Below, piece after piece: positions 41,797 through 51,500 of a stretch of DNA of 64,000 bases. This stretch comes from Deltaproteobacteria bacterium. GTDB taxonomy: Bacteria; Myxococcota; Kuafuiibacteriia; Kuafuiibacteriales; Kuafuiibacteriaceae. The notes beneath the pieces are model-generated. The model searched no databases. It was not told the origin of the DNA and saw nothing but the letters and a program-made list of their open reading frames with translations. The stretch is taken from positions 62,001 through 126,000 of the forward strand of contig WYAZ01000139.1 of NCBI GenBank assembly GCA_011526105.1. The letters run 5' to 3'. The translations under genes were made by a program, and so were the position numbers. Positions within the stretch are counted from its first letter, which is position 1, and each line of letters opens with the position of its first letter.

Positions 41797-44703
41797 TCAG
41801 GGGTTGAGGAGGCGCTGAGCCTCGAAGAGCGAGAACGCTGCGCCCTCGGCCTCCACCACGCCAAAGAGCCCGTTCGCGCTGAAGAGCTGCGTGGGGGCAC
41901 TCAGCGCGAGCCTCCCTCCGCGTCGTCCGCGTGCGAGGTCGAAGGCGGTGAGTGTGCCGTCCTCGAGTGAGACCAGCAAGAACGGGTCGGAGAGCGCGAG
42001 CAGGGCGACGGGTTTTTCGAGCGGAAGGACGCGAGCCGCCCGTCCGCGTTTCATGTCGTAGAGCGTGAGGCGCTTCTGGGACACGAGCAGGAGCCCGGCG
42101 CTCGTACCAAGGCTCTGCGTCACCGCTTCGTCTTTGGGGAGCTTGGTCTCGAACACGAGCTTCCCCGTGTCGGGCTCGACGCCGATGAGACGGGTGGCGG
42201 TGCGCAACACCAGCGTGTCGGCCGACAGATGAGCCGCCTCGACGCGTTCTTCGAAGGGGCGCATCCACCGCCGGGACCCGTCCACCTTCGAGAGCACATG
42301 AACGATCCCGAGATCGCTGTCGTCGACGAGCGCTACGAACTCGCTCGAGGCGTCGAGCAGTCGGAGCGTGCGCTCCTCGAAGCTTTGAGAGAACACCACC
42401 TCGCCGCGCTCGTTCTCGAGGCTCAAGACGAGTTCTTTCTCGGTCGAGAGGAAGTAGAGCCCACGACCGTCGAGCGGACGTCGACCGCGCAGCGCTCGCA
42501 GCCCCTTTCCGGTCTTTGGATCGACGAGCTGATCATCGACGCGCACGAGGAGGCCCAGCGGCGCCGCCTGCTGCTTCGGCAGAGACCACAGAGCCTTCGA
42601 AGGTGCATTCGGCGCGACTGCCATGACCCGCCGCTCGAACTCCACGATGAGCACCTCATCCGTCGGGCTAAAGACCTGTCGAAGCGGGGCCTCTGTGGGC
42701 ACGCGGGCCTTCATGCCGCTCAGCTTCGCGAGCTCGGTGTCGGCGGTCTCGTGAAGTGGATCCAAGCGAGGTGCTCTCTCGAGCACCCGATACCAAGCGG
42801 ACGCGGCCACGTTTCTCGGGCTCGCGCGTGCGACGATGGCGAGGGCGTCGAGATCGTCCGGTTCGCTGGCCAGGATCTCTTCCGCCAGCTTCTTGGCCTG
42901 GGGGCCTCGGCCGCTCTGGACCGCGGCCTCGGCGAGGTCGCGCCGCACCTGAGCTTCGAAGACTCGCATTCTACGATCGTCGATCGGTGGCAGCCCGTAC
43001 ACCCCGCCGTCGGGCATGAGCGCCACTCCGCCGAGGTCCGAAAGCGCGGCAGCGGTCGGGCTGCCGGGGAGCTCGATGCGTTGCACGGTCTCGCCGCGCG
43101 CCGCGCCGAGCGCGAGGATCATCGAGCCGGCCTGGGCGAGCACGTGGTCTTTTCCGCTCACGAGCTGCTCGAAAGGCTGAGATGAGCGCGCTCGCATCAC
43201 GATCCGCCCCTTGGCGTCCTTCCCGGTGAGCGTCGTTCGCCGCGCATCCGCGTGGACCAAGCCGCCGCCAGGTAGACGCGCCAGCGGGGTGCCCGCGCCA
43301 CGCTCCAAGATCTTGACGAAGGGTCGGTCGGTTCCTCCGAGCGCGGTCACCATCGGGGGCTTCCTGGGCGCGCGGGTCGCGATGGCGATGCTGTCCTCGA
43401 ACCCGACCGGCGGCCAGCTCGCCCCGAAGAGGTCCTTGTCCCAGACCACCAAGTTCGGGCTGCCATTCCAAGTGAGCCTCGCGACGCGATCGCCCCCGAG
43501 CACCATGTAGAGGCCCGTGGGTTCCGAGTGCAGAGGACCGGAGAGCTCGTCTGGAAGATCGAGGGACTCGACGAGCTTGCCGGAGTCTCTGGCCAGAACG
43601 AACAGGCGTGCGTCGCCGGGCACGATCAGTCGGTCGTCGAGCATCATCGGTCCCGCGACCAGGTTGTCCGTGAGCTCCTGGCGCCACAGCTCGCGGTCCT
43701 TCTCGAGTGAGAGCGCCACGACCTCGGAGCGACCGGCCAGCACCATGTCGCCGTCGCCGAGCGACGCCTCTGGAGCGACACCATCGAGCGGAAACTCGCG
43801 CCGGAGCTTCGGGCTCGCCCCGAGATCCAGATCGATGACGCGATTCTCGGAGAAGGCGAGGGCGCGCTTGGGGCTCAGCATGACCACCTTGGGCTCGAGC
43901 TTGCTGACGCTCAGCGAGAGGCGCTCCTGGCCCGAAGCCAGATCGAGGATGAGCAGGCGCTCGCGCCCAAACAAGAAGACCAGCTCGGCTTCGACCTGCA
44001 CCGAGTGGAGTTCGAGCTCAGGCGCCGCCGGCCGGTACCAAAGCGGGGCTGATACTCCGGCCGCGAGCTCGTTCTTCACCGCGAGCAGCAACGGATAGGC
44101 GCGCCCATGATCGCCTTTGGCGATCAGCCTCGAGGCGTCCAGCCATCGCTCGAGCACCGTGCTTCGAACGCGACCGTTCTTGGCCGGTGGCGCGACGACG
44201 GGCGCCGGCAGTCCCGAGAGACGTCGGCGGACGGCATCACCGATGGCGCCGGCCGAGTACGCCAGCGCCTCTTCGACGTGGTTCTGACAGGCGGCGGCGA
44301 GCGCTTCGTGATTGGCGGCGGCGAAGGCCGCGACCCGCGCGGGCTGCGGCAGATCCTTGGGCCACATGGCGTCGAAGGTGCTCTGGACGTCGCCGTACAT
44401 GGTGCGGCGGTCGGCCGGTCGCCCGCGAACCAAGAGTTCGAGCGTGGTGTGGGGTCGCTCTGGGCGGGCGTCGTGCCGACCATCGATCACCACAAAGGCC
44501 TCCGCTCGCCGCGCCAGGTGAGCCAGGGTCTCGTCTTTCTGGAGGCCGGCGCGCAGAACCCGCAGGCTGGGGGCCAGTCGTAGAATCGAGGCTACGGTCT
44601 CGTTTGCCACGCAGGCCTCGAGGGTGTCCCGCTCGGGTACGACCACCAGGGTTTGGGCGGGGGCGGAGGCCATGAGGCCGGCGAGGAAGATGATCGCGTT
44701 CAC
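41797..44703 (-). CDS. Large exported PQQ-like beta-propeller protein
   Basis: A 968-residue protein with an N-terminal signal peptide (MNAIIFLAGLMASAPAQT). From about residue 230 to the end, WD/PQQ-like strands recur with DLASGQERLSL, ALSLEKDRELWRQE, VRVDDQLVDPKTGKGL and LDLARGRRGGRLAL, suggesting one or two beta-propellers. A helical stretch (SRLIAKGDHGRAYPLLLAVKNELAAG) precedes them. The family resembles BamB-type scaffolds, but the length is far greater and no quinone ligand motif is obvious. It is divergent from a FecR-domain gene with only 41 bases between the starts. No enzymatic function is assigned. Confidence 0.65.
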   Translation of the reverse strand: MNAIIFLAGLMASAPAQTLVVVPERDTLEACVANETVASILRLAPSLRVLRAGLQKDETLAHLARRAEAFVVIDGRHDARPERPHTTLELLVRGRPADRRTMYGDVQSTFDAMWPKDLPQPARVAAFAAANHEALAAACQNHVEEALAYSAGAIGDAVRRRLSGLPAPVVAPPAKNGRVRSTVLERWLDASRLIAKGDHGRAYPLLLAVKNELAAGVSAPLWYRPAAPELELHSVQVEAELVFLFGRERLLILDLASGQERLSLSVSKLEPKVVMLSPKRALAFSENRVIDLDLGASPKLRREFPLDGVAPEASLGDGDMVLAGRSEVVALSLEKDRELWRQELTDNLVAGPMMLDDRLIVPGDARLFVLARDSGKLVESLDLPDELSGPLHSEPTGLYMVLGGDRVARLTWNGSPNLVVWDKDLFGASWPPVGFEDSIAIATRAPRKPPMVTALGGTDRPFVKILERGAGTPLARLPGGGLVHADARRTTLTGKDAKGRIVMRARSSQPFEQLVSGKDHVLAQAGSMILALGAARGETVQRIELPGSPTAAALSDLGGVALMPDGGVYGLPPIDDRRMRVFEAQVRRDLAEAAVQSGRGPQAKKLAEEILASEPDDLDALAIVARASPRNVAASAWYRVLERAPRLDPLHETADTELAKLSGMKARVPTEAPLRQVFSPTDEVLIVEFERRVMAVAPNAPSKALWSLPKQQAAPLGLLVRVDDQLVDPKTGKGLRALRGRRPLDGRGLYFLSTEKELVLSLENERGEVVFSQSFEERTLRLLDASSEFVALVDDSDLGIVHVLSKVDGSRRWMRPFEERVEAAHLSADTLVLRTATRLIGVEPDTGKLVFETKLPKDEAVTQSLGTSAGLLLVSQKRLTLYDMKRGRAARVLPLEKPVALLALSDPFLLVSLEDGTLTAFDLARGRRGGRLALSAPTQLFSANGLFGVVEAEGAAFSLFEAQRLLNP

Positions 44704-44744
44704 GTTCTTTGCCTCGGCTCGATCCGGCTATGATGGGTACGACC

Positions 44745-45827
44745 ATGCGAGCTCCGATTCAACACCTCGGCCTCGTTCTCCCGATCTTCTTCGCGGTTTG
44801 CCTCCAAGAAGCGGCGGCCGAAGAAGCCGCGATCCGTCTGGCGGCGGCCCAAGGGACCGTCGAGACCCGAGACGGGGCCTCCGAGTCGTATCGAAGAATC
44901 AAGGCGGGCGAAGTCATCGCCAGCGGGGCGCGGCTGCGGACCGGCGCCGACTCGAGCGCCACGCTCCGCTTTGCGGACGGCACCGAGAGCCGACTCCGCG
45001 CGAACACCGAGATATCGGTGCGCGCTCGCGACGAGGACAGGAGCAGCATCGCGCTCTTCTTCGGCCGGCTCTGGTCGAAGGTCGTCAAACGAACCGGGGG
45101 CGGCTCGAGCTACGAGGTGCGCTCCGCCAACGCGGCGGCTGGGGTCCGCGGCACCGAGTTCGAAGTGGGGGTGGCCCTCGACGGCTCGACCCGCGTGATC
45201 GTGAAGGAGGGTGAGGTCGCGGTGGGCGACGGCGAGGCCCGGCCGAAGCCGGCCTTGGGCGGTCAGATGGTCGAGGCCAGCGGGCGAGGCCGGCTGGGCA
45301 AGGTCGAGCGCGCGCCCGAGAACCCGGACTGGGACGGGTGGTTCTCGGCCCGGGCCAAAGAGATGGAGGCGAGAGGGCTCGAGGTCGCCAAGTCGCTCTC
45401 CGGTCGCTTGAACAAGCGAAAGAGCCAGCTCGAGCGCTTGGTCGGTCAGCAGAGGAGCCTCAGAGCCGAGATCGTCGCCCTCGAAAAACAGAAGAAGCAG
45501 GGCAAAGACGTCGGCCGCAGGCTCGAACGGAAGCTCGAGGAGCTCGAGCGCGTCACGATGAGGCTCGACAGCATGCAACAGCGGTTGCAGGGCGCCTTTG
45601 CCTTGTTCGAACGCTGGGGTGGAGCGGCGAAGGGCGGTCGTCTCGCGGAGGGGGACGCCATCTCAAAGCTCGCTCTGGACGTGCAGAAGATCGCGGCCGA
45701 CTTCGCGGACATGATCGAAGAAGGCACGGACCTCTCCATCGAGGGCATGGACGAGATGATGGACGACATGAAGAACGGAAAGGGCATGGAGCCCGGCGAC
45801 AGCGCGGCGGACGAGCTTTTCCGCTGA
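44745..45827 (+). CDS. FecR-domain exported protein with coiled coil
   Basis: A 360-residue exported protein. The signal peptide ends near EAAAEEA. Residues 30-160 form a FecR domain: AQGTVETRDGASESYRRIKAGEVIASGARLRTGADS, with EVRSANAAAGVRGTEF before VIVKEGEVAVGDGEA. A long coiled coil (about 195-285, LERLVGQQRSLRAEIVALEKQKKQG) follows. FecR domains sense or scaffold in the periplasm. This one has no TonB receptor or sigma factor next to it. The ATG at 44745 is chosen over two earlier in-frame ATGs (44730, 44733) because TATGAT lies ten bases upstream and the signal peptide starts here. Confidence 0.75.
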   Translation: MRAPIQHLGLVLPIFFAVCLQEAAAEEAAIRLAAAQGTVETRDGASESYRRIKAGEVIASGARLRTGADSSATLRFADGTESRLRANTEISVRARDEDRSSIALFFGRLWSKVVKRTGGGSSYEVRSANAAAGVRGTEFEVGVALDGSTRVIVKEGEVAVGDGEARPKPALGGQMVEASGRGRLGKVERAPENPDWDGWFSARAKEMEARGLEVAKSLSGRLNKRKSQLERLVGQQRSLRAEIVALEKQKKQGKDVGRRLERKLEELERVTMRLDSMQQRLQGAFALFERWGGAAKGGRLAEGDAISKLALDVQKIAADFADMIEEGTDLSIEGMDEMMDDMKNGKGMEPGDSAADELFR

Positions 45828-45955
45828 GCTCGGGGCCCCGCGGCCAACCCGAACCGAAACGCCCTGTAAAGCCCGAAGATCGCTTTTTTGAGAGGGTGGG
45901 GCGCGTCAAACGCCGCAAAAACGCCGTTTCCGTGCGTTTCAACGTCATCTGTCTA

Positions 45956-45984
45956 TTGCGGGTCCCATTCAAGTCCGATAGCTT
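45956..45984 (+). promoter_or_regulatory. Sigma-70-like promoter for the histone gene
   Basis: TTGCGG at 45956-45961 and TAGCTT at 45979-45984 are separated by exactly 17 bases. This would give a leader of about 70 bases before the ATG at 46063, which has its own AAGGAG ribosome binding site. Promoter strength cannot be read from sequence. Confidence 0.5.
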
Positions 45985-46062
45985 CCGCGCCGCATTCGGC
46001 CCCACAGCCGCCTTTCGATGGGTTTGGCGGGGTTTTTGGGGCCGGAACAAGGAGCTTTAGCG

Positions 46063-46269
46063 ATGGGAACGAAGCCAATCAAGAAGCAGGAGCCGCGCGA
46101 GCTCTTGCTCGTTCAGAGCAAGGTCAAGGACTACATCCGGTCGAAGGACCTGATGTGCGCCAGCGACCTCATCGACTCCCTCAACGAGGAAGTCTACGCG
46201 TTGCTCGACAAGGCCGGACACCGCACCCTCGAGAACGGCCGCAAGACCGCTCGTGGCAGCGACGTCTGA
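46063..46269 (+). CDS. Short bacterial histone-fold DNA-binding protein
   Basis: A 68-residue basic protein. After a short N-terminal tail (GTKPIKKQEP) come a first helix (LLLVQSKVKDYIRSKD), the loop LMCASD, a long middle helix (LIDSLNEEVYALLDKAGHRT) and the ending NGRKTARGSDV. The order and the hallmark RKT-x3-D motif match the histone fold (archaeal HMfB has GRKTIKAED). The end is truncated after the loop, as in the short histones of bacteria such as Bdellovibrio Bd0055, with little or no third helix. It should pair as a dimer and bind DNA. The start ATG at 46063 follows an AAGGAG ribosome binding site eight bases upstream. Its 3' end is antisense to the end of the metalloprotease gene. Confidence 0.75.
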   Translation: MGTKPIKKQEPRELLLVQSKVKDYIRSKDLMCASDLIDSLNEEVYALLDKAGHRTLENGRKTARGSDV

Positions 46270-47572
46270 ATCCGTAGGTCCAGCCGACAAACCACCCTCC
46301 GCCTCGGCTCCTTGTCGTCCAGCGTATCGCAACCACGACGAGGAGCCAGGCGAAGAGGTCTAGCCCAAAAGGCCCATCTTCCCTCGGGCCCGTTTCACAC
46401 TGACAGCCGTCCTCGACGGGGGCATCGATGGGACCCCCGTCGCTCGAGCTCTCGGAGACCGGCCGTCCCGCCCGCGTGTCGAGGGCCCCGGCGCCGCTCG
46501 TGGCGCGCGTGAACTCGATCTCGAGCTGAAGCCGCAGCGCCTCCAGCCTCTCGGCCTGCGCCCGCACCTCGGGCAAAAGCGCGCTCTCGCCCGGCGCGGT
46601 GAGCAGCACAAAGGCCGCGCGCAGCGTCCGTGGGGCCTCGGGGAAAAGCGGCCGGCGAGCGCCCAAACCGGCCTCGATCGCGGAAAGGCTCAGCGGGACG
46701 CGGGTTCCGAGCACGATTTGTCCCACCGGGAGCTGCGCGTCCGCGGGGATGGGCGCTCCGGATTCGGTGCGTGCGTGGGCGACGAAGAAGGGCTCGGGCA
46801 CCGCGCTGAGCGGGCTCAGGCCGAGCAAGTGGCGGTCGAAGGCGGAGTAGGTCGCGTCGCGGGCGATCACGACGAAGCGCCCCTCGCCCTGGCCCCGAAA
46901 GGCGTGCCCGCCCAGGTACGAGCCTTCCGTGTGAAGCGCCGCGTGCCAGTGGGCTTTTTGGCGACCCAAGATCGAGACCGGACCGCTCGAGGTCTGCACT
47001 TCGAGGTCGGCGTAGGCGAGGTGCATGTGACCGAGCTCGTGAAGGAGCAGCGTCATGAGTCGGCCCCCGTGCCGCTCGGGCTGCTTCAGGTTCGCCACGC
47101 CGATGATCGAGTGCGAACCGTACCGTTCGCGCTGATCGATCTCGGGGAGGCCGGTGCCCAGCGTCGTGTTGTGAATGGGCACGTAGTAGGCGGGCCCGCC
47201 GCCGCCGAGATCGACGAAGCTCGTGAAGACGACGAGCACCCCCGGCAGCTCACCCGCGGTCTCTGCGTACTGCGCCACCACGTTCGCGAGGTTGTTTACC
47301 TCTTCGTCGACGCGCAGACCCAAGCCGTCGGTCGAGGTGCTCACCGTTTCTGGCCCACCTTGGAGGATCCACACCTCACCGACGCGCGCCGCCGCGGGGC
47401 CGGCGGTGGATGTGGCCGGCCACGAACGCGAGGCAAAGCCCTTTTGGGCTTCGAAGGTGCCGGTGTGGAGGGGTGATGGGGCGCCCGCCTCGCAAGCGCA
47501 AAGCCCCAACAACACAGGAAGAAACGGCAGGGCCTTGACCCGAACCCCGGGCCGCGGGGAAGCTGCCTTCAC
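46181..47572 (-). CDS. Exported HELGH metalloprotease lipoprotein with MYXO-CTERM-like tail
   Basis: A 463-residue predicted lipoprotein (lipobox LCAC, C27). Residues 178-184 are HELGHMH, a zinc metalloprotease motif with a following HLAYAD. The remainder has no recognised domain. Near the C-terminus (about residues 385-425) a pair of cysteines (GCQCE) is followed by a hydrophobic helix (LFAWLLVVVAIRW) and basic residues, like a MYXO-CTERM sorting signal. An unusual 40-residue extension follows. The GTG at 47572 gives a signal peptide. The start lies on a CACGTG palindrome shared with the plus-strand gene. The 3' end overlaps the histone gene in antisense by 89 bases, so the true end may be earlier. 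Confidence 0.6.
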   Translation of the reverse strand: MKAASPRPGVRVKALPFLPVLLGLCACEAGAPSPLHTGTFEAQKGFASRSWPATSTAGPAAARVGEVWILQGGPETVSTSTDGLGLRVDEEVNNLANVVAQYAETAGELPGVLVVFTSFVDLGGGGPAYYVPIHNTTLGTGLPEIDQRERYGSHSIIGVANLKQPERHGGRLMTLLLHELGHMHLAYADLEVQTSSGPVSILGRQKAHWHAALHTEGSYLGGHAFRGQGEGRFVVIARDATYSAFDRHLLGLSPLSAVPEPFFVAHARTESGAPIPADAQLPVGQIVLGTRVPLSLSAIEAGLGARRPLFPEAPRTLRAAFVLLTAPGESALLPEVRAQAERLEALRLQLEIEFTRATSGAGALDTRAGRPVSESSSDGGPIDAPVEDGCQCETGPREDGPFGLDLFAWLLVVVAIRWTTRSRGGGWFVGWTYGFRRRCHERSCGRSRGCGVRPCRATRRLPR

Positions 47573-47788
47573 GTGAAGTTTCGGCTCAAGCGACGGGTGA
47601 AGAAGATGAACGTCTGCACCCGCTGTGAGGGGACGATGGATCGCCGCACCGCGATCCCCGAGGGCGCCGGTCGCCGCTACTGGGGCGACGTCGAGCCCTA
47701 CGTCTACGTCGGTGATGCCGAGATCCACCACTTCATCTGTACCGCCTGCGGCAACCTGACCGCCATCCAGTTCCGCGAAGCGGCCTGA
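47573..47788 (+). CDS. Small putative zinc-ribbon protein
   Basis: A 71-residue protein (or 60 residues if the ATG at 47606 is used). The N-terminus is basic (KFRLKRRVKKM). A CTRC pair and a later CTAC pair (FICTACGN) are about 40 residues apart and could bind zinc as a ribbon or knuckle. No family is recognised. It is divergent from the metalloprotease gene, with both starts on the same CACGTG, and followed after 13 bases by a larger gene. Confidence 0.45.
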   Translation: MKFRLKRRVKKMNVCTRCEGTMDRRTAIPEGAGRRYWGDVEPYVYVGDAEIHHFICTACGNLTAIQFREAA

Positions 47789-47801
47789 GTCGGAGCTCGG
47801 C

Positions 47802-48548
47802 GTGGCGAGCATACCCCCGTGGCGAAAGTCGCCTTCACCCACGCAGCGAGCCCAGCCCGAGCCGAGCACCGAAGCGGAGAAGAGCGCGCCCACCTCGATG
47901 CCCCTTCGGGGACCCGGCCACTCGGGAGACGCCACTCGAGAGGACGGCGGCCAAGCCTTGCTCGAGCACGCGGGGCGGCACCGTCTCTTCGACGACGATG
48001 TCGACGCCGCCTTTCTCGCGACGATGAGCGTCGAGGTCGCGGCGCAGCACATCATGCTCCGCTTGGCGCGCCGAAGGGGTCAAATGGCGCGAGCCGCGCT
48101 GCTCGGGGAGGTGACGGAGCTGCTGCTCGGCCTGCCCGAGGAGCGGTTCCTCAAGCGGGTGCTGCTGGGCCTGGCGGATGCGGGACGGATCATCGACATC
48201 TACCCGCTCGAGCTGTTCTTTCAAGTGAAGGAGCGCGCGCCTGACCGGTTGCCGTTTGCGCGTTTTTCGCCTTTCGTGAAGAACCGTTCGGAGCTCGAGG
48301 GCCAGACCTTCGAGCCCGGGGCGCCGATCCGAATTCAGGTCCCGCTGGCCATGCGGATTCGGGCGTTTGCGCTCGAGGGCGGAGGTTTTCCCGGCTACGC
48401 CCTGTGCCCGGGGCCACCCGCCGAATACGAGCTCGAGTTCTTCGAACCGGGCGAGTTTTCGGTGCTCCTCCGCGGGGAGCTGAGGAAGGAGCACCTTCTG
48501 GACCGAATCCGGCTGAAAGTGGCCGATTCGACCGAAGGTTCGGCCTGA
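47802..48548 (+). CDS. Unknown protein with helical core
   Basis: A 248-residue protein of unknown function. The first 45 residues are Pro/Ser/Gln-rich and unstructured. A central helical part (LARRRGQMARAALLGEVTELLLGLPEERFLKRVLLGLADAGRI) is followed by beta-rich sequence (PIRIQVPLAMRIRAFALEGG). No signal peptide or membrane segment is seen. Start GTG at 47802. It is followed by a lipoprotein gene after 49 bases. Confidence 0.5.
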   Translation: MASIPPWRKSPSPTQRAQPEPSTEAEKSAPTSMPLRGPGHSGDATREDGGQALLEHAGRHRLFDDDVDAAFLATMSVEVAAQHIMLRLARRRGQMARAALLGEVTELLLGLPEERFLKRVLLGLADAGRIIDIYPLELFFQVKERAPDRLPFARFSPFVKNRSELEGQTFEPGAPIRIQVPLAMRIRAFALEGGGFPGYALCPGPPAEYELEFFEPGEFSVLLRGELRKEHLLDRIRLKVADSTEGSA

Positions 48549-48597
48549 CACCGGCCTTCGCCCTCTGCTAGCCTCCAGGCTCGCTCGGGGGTCTACG

Positions 48598-51500
48598 ATG
48601 ACGCGTACTCTAGTTCTCTTCGCGGGGCTCCTCGCCCTGACCTCGGCCTGTCGCGGCACTGGGACGCAGATCGAAGCGCCGGACGCGGGCGACGGTCCCG
48701 ACCAGGGTGCGCGGTTCCCCGATGCCAACGTCATCACCGCCATCGACGGCGGACCGGTCGATGCTTCCCGCGTGCGGCCCACCCTCAACCAGGTTCAGCC
48801 GAGCTCGGGCTCCGAGCAGGGCGGCACCCGCGTCATCTTGAAGGGCACCGGCTTCTCCGAGCCGGCGGAGGTCCACTTCGGAGACACCGAAGCCGACAGC
48901 GTCGTCGTGCTCGACGAGGTCTCCATCGCCGCCACCACCCCGGCCGGTCCGCGGGGTCTGGTCGAGGTTCGCGTGGTCACCGAGGGCGGAGAGAGCCGTC
49001 TCCCGGATGGCTTCGAGTACCTGGCCGAGCTGCGCCTCGACCGAGTGACGCCCGCGCGCGTGCCCGAGGACGGCGGCGTGTTTGTGGTGCTCGAGGGCAA
49101 GGGCTTCGACGAAGACACCCTCGTCTACTTCGACCGCATCCCGTTGCGCGGTCTCAGGCTCGTCAGTGGTGAGCGCATCGAAGGCTACGTCCCCGCGCTT
49201 TCGCCCGGCCGCCCCCAGATTCAGGTGCTGCACCGGCAGGCCAGGGTCGCGCGGGGTGATCTGCTCTTTGTGTACGCCGTGCCCCGGCCCGCCTTGGTTG
49301 CGCCCGCGGCGACCACGCTCGCCGGATTGAGCGAGCACGAGCTCATGGGCACCGGACTCGGTCAGACCCAAGCGGTGTCAGCGGGGGCGTCCAAGGTCGA
49401 GCGCTTCGATCTTCGAGGACCCACGCTGACCACCTTCGTGGCGCCGCCGCTCGCCCGAGGCGTCTACGATATCGAGGTCGAGAACGAAGACACCGCCGGT
49501 CGTCTCGAAGCCGGTCTTTTGGTCTACGATCCCGCGGATCTCGCCCTGGCCATTCTTGGGGCCGCGCCGCAGCGGGTCTCCGCCGCCGGCGGTGCGCTCG
49601 TCACGCTCGTGGGCAGCGGCTTCACTCCGGGCGCGTCTGTGCTCGTGGGCACCGCGACCGCTTCGGTTCGCTACGTCTCGCCCAACGTGCTCGAACTCGT
49701 GGTGCCAAGCGGGCTCGCCCCGGGGCGCCACTCGATTCGTCTGAGCCAAGGGGCCTCGACCGTGACGCAGACGGACGCGCTGGTCTTGTACGCGCCGCTC
49801 TCGCTGGTCTCCATCACCCCGAACCGAACGAGCGTGGGACTTCGAACCACCGTCACCATCGAAGGCACCGGCTTTGCCGGGCCGCTCGAGGTCCGCATCG
49901 CGGACGTACCGCTCACCGAAGTGGTCATCGAGAGTGAGACGCGGCTTCGAGGGACCATCGAAGCCGGGGCGGACGGCGCTCAGGATCTGCTCGTGCGGAC
50001 GCGCGATGAGGTGGCGGTGCTCTCGGGCGCGTTCCTCTTCGACGCCGCGTTCGACCTCGTGCGCGTCGAGCCTGCGCAGGGCTCCATGTCCGGCAACACG
50101 ATCGTCACCGCGTATGGTCGCGGCTTCGCCGGTGCGCCAGCCATGAAGCTCGGCGGCCTTGACGGCGTGTCACCCCGGCTCGAAAACGGCCAGGTCTTCT
50201 CGGCCCGCACTCCGCCGTCCACGCCGGGCCGCGTGGACGTGAGTGTGGTGCAGGCCGAGACCCAGACCTTGCCGCTCGCGTATCGTTATTTCGATCCGCG
50301 CCTGCTCACCGGCGGCGCGTACGGGGAGCGCATCGACGGGGCGATCAACGTCGGCGTGATAAGCGGCGAGACCGGTCAGCCCATGCCGGGCATGATGGTG
50401 CAGCTCGGCTACGAGGCGAATCCACGGTTTGCGCGCCTCACGGACGAAAACGGCCTCGCCACCATCAGCGAGCTCGATCTCTACGGCCCGGTGACGGTCA
50501 CCGTTGGCCAGACGGGCTTCGAGTTCGTGACCTTCATGGATCTGAACGCCCAGAACCTGTCGATCTTCTCCGGTGCCAACCCCGTCAACCCCGACCCTCC
50601 TCCGCCCCCTCAGCCCTGTCCTACCCCAAGCGAAGGACCGGTGGTGCGCGGCAAGGTCTTCAAGTTCAAGAGCACGATCGATCCGGTGACGCGCCCGGGA
50701 TGGATCCCGGTCGCGCAGATCACGTACTCCGAGTCGAACGTGTTCTCCCCGAACCCGCCAGAGCCGGCCACGCAGTTCGACTTCGTCTTTCAGGATGGCG
50801 GCGAGTACGAGATCACACCCATGCGCGGCGGCACGATCGCGGTGTACGCGATCTTGGGCGACTACAACCAGAGCAGTCAGGTGTTCATCCCTCGGCGTTT
50901 TGGCATGGTCCGACAGGTGCCTTCGGTGCCCGGTGAGATCACCGAGGGCATTAACATCTCGCTCGACTTCAACCTCGACCAGAGTGTTCAGCTTCGGCTC
51001 GACGACCCGCCTCGGCAGATGCCGGGGCCCTCGGGCAACATCGTCTTCCCTTTCTTGAACCTGCTCTCCGAGGGTGTGATCCCGTTCAACCCGCAGGTGG
51101 CGCTGTTCAACCCGCTGTGGCTCGACAACATGCCCGACGTCTCGGCCTCGAGCTTCATCTACATGACCGGCTCGATGACCGAGCGCAACGGTCAGTACGG
51201 GGCGCCGTTCTCGCTCACCTTGGTGACGAGCGGGCTGCCGTTCTCGGAGGGCGTGGACGCGGGGCCGTTCTTGCGGATGCCCCAGAACATGAGCCCGAAG
51301 GCGGGCGAGTTGCTCGAGGACGGGCGTATCAGCTTCGAGCAGCCGGGCATCGTCCCGGAGATCACACGACTCGAGGTGGTCGACAGCACCGTCGTGTCCG
51401 GGAGCTGCTGCGTCGATCTCAATATAAATGGGCTCTGCGAATCCACCGAGCCAGTGCAAGGCGGAGGGGCCCCGGTGCAGTTCAACCGCTGGAGCCTCTT

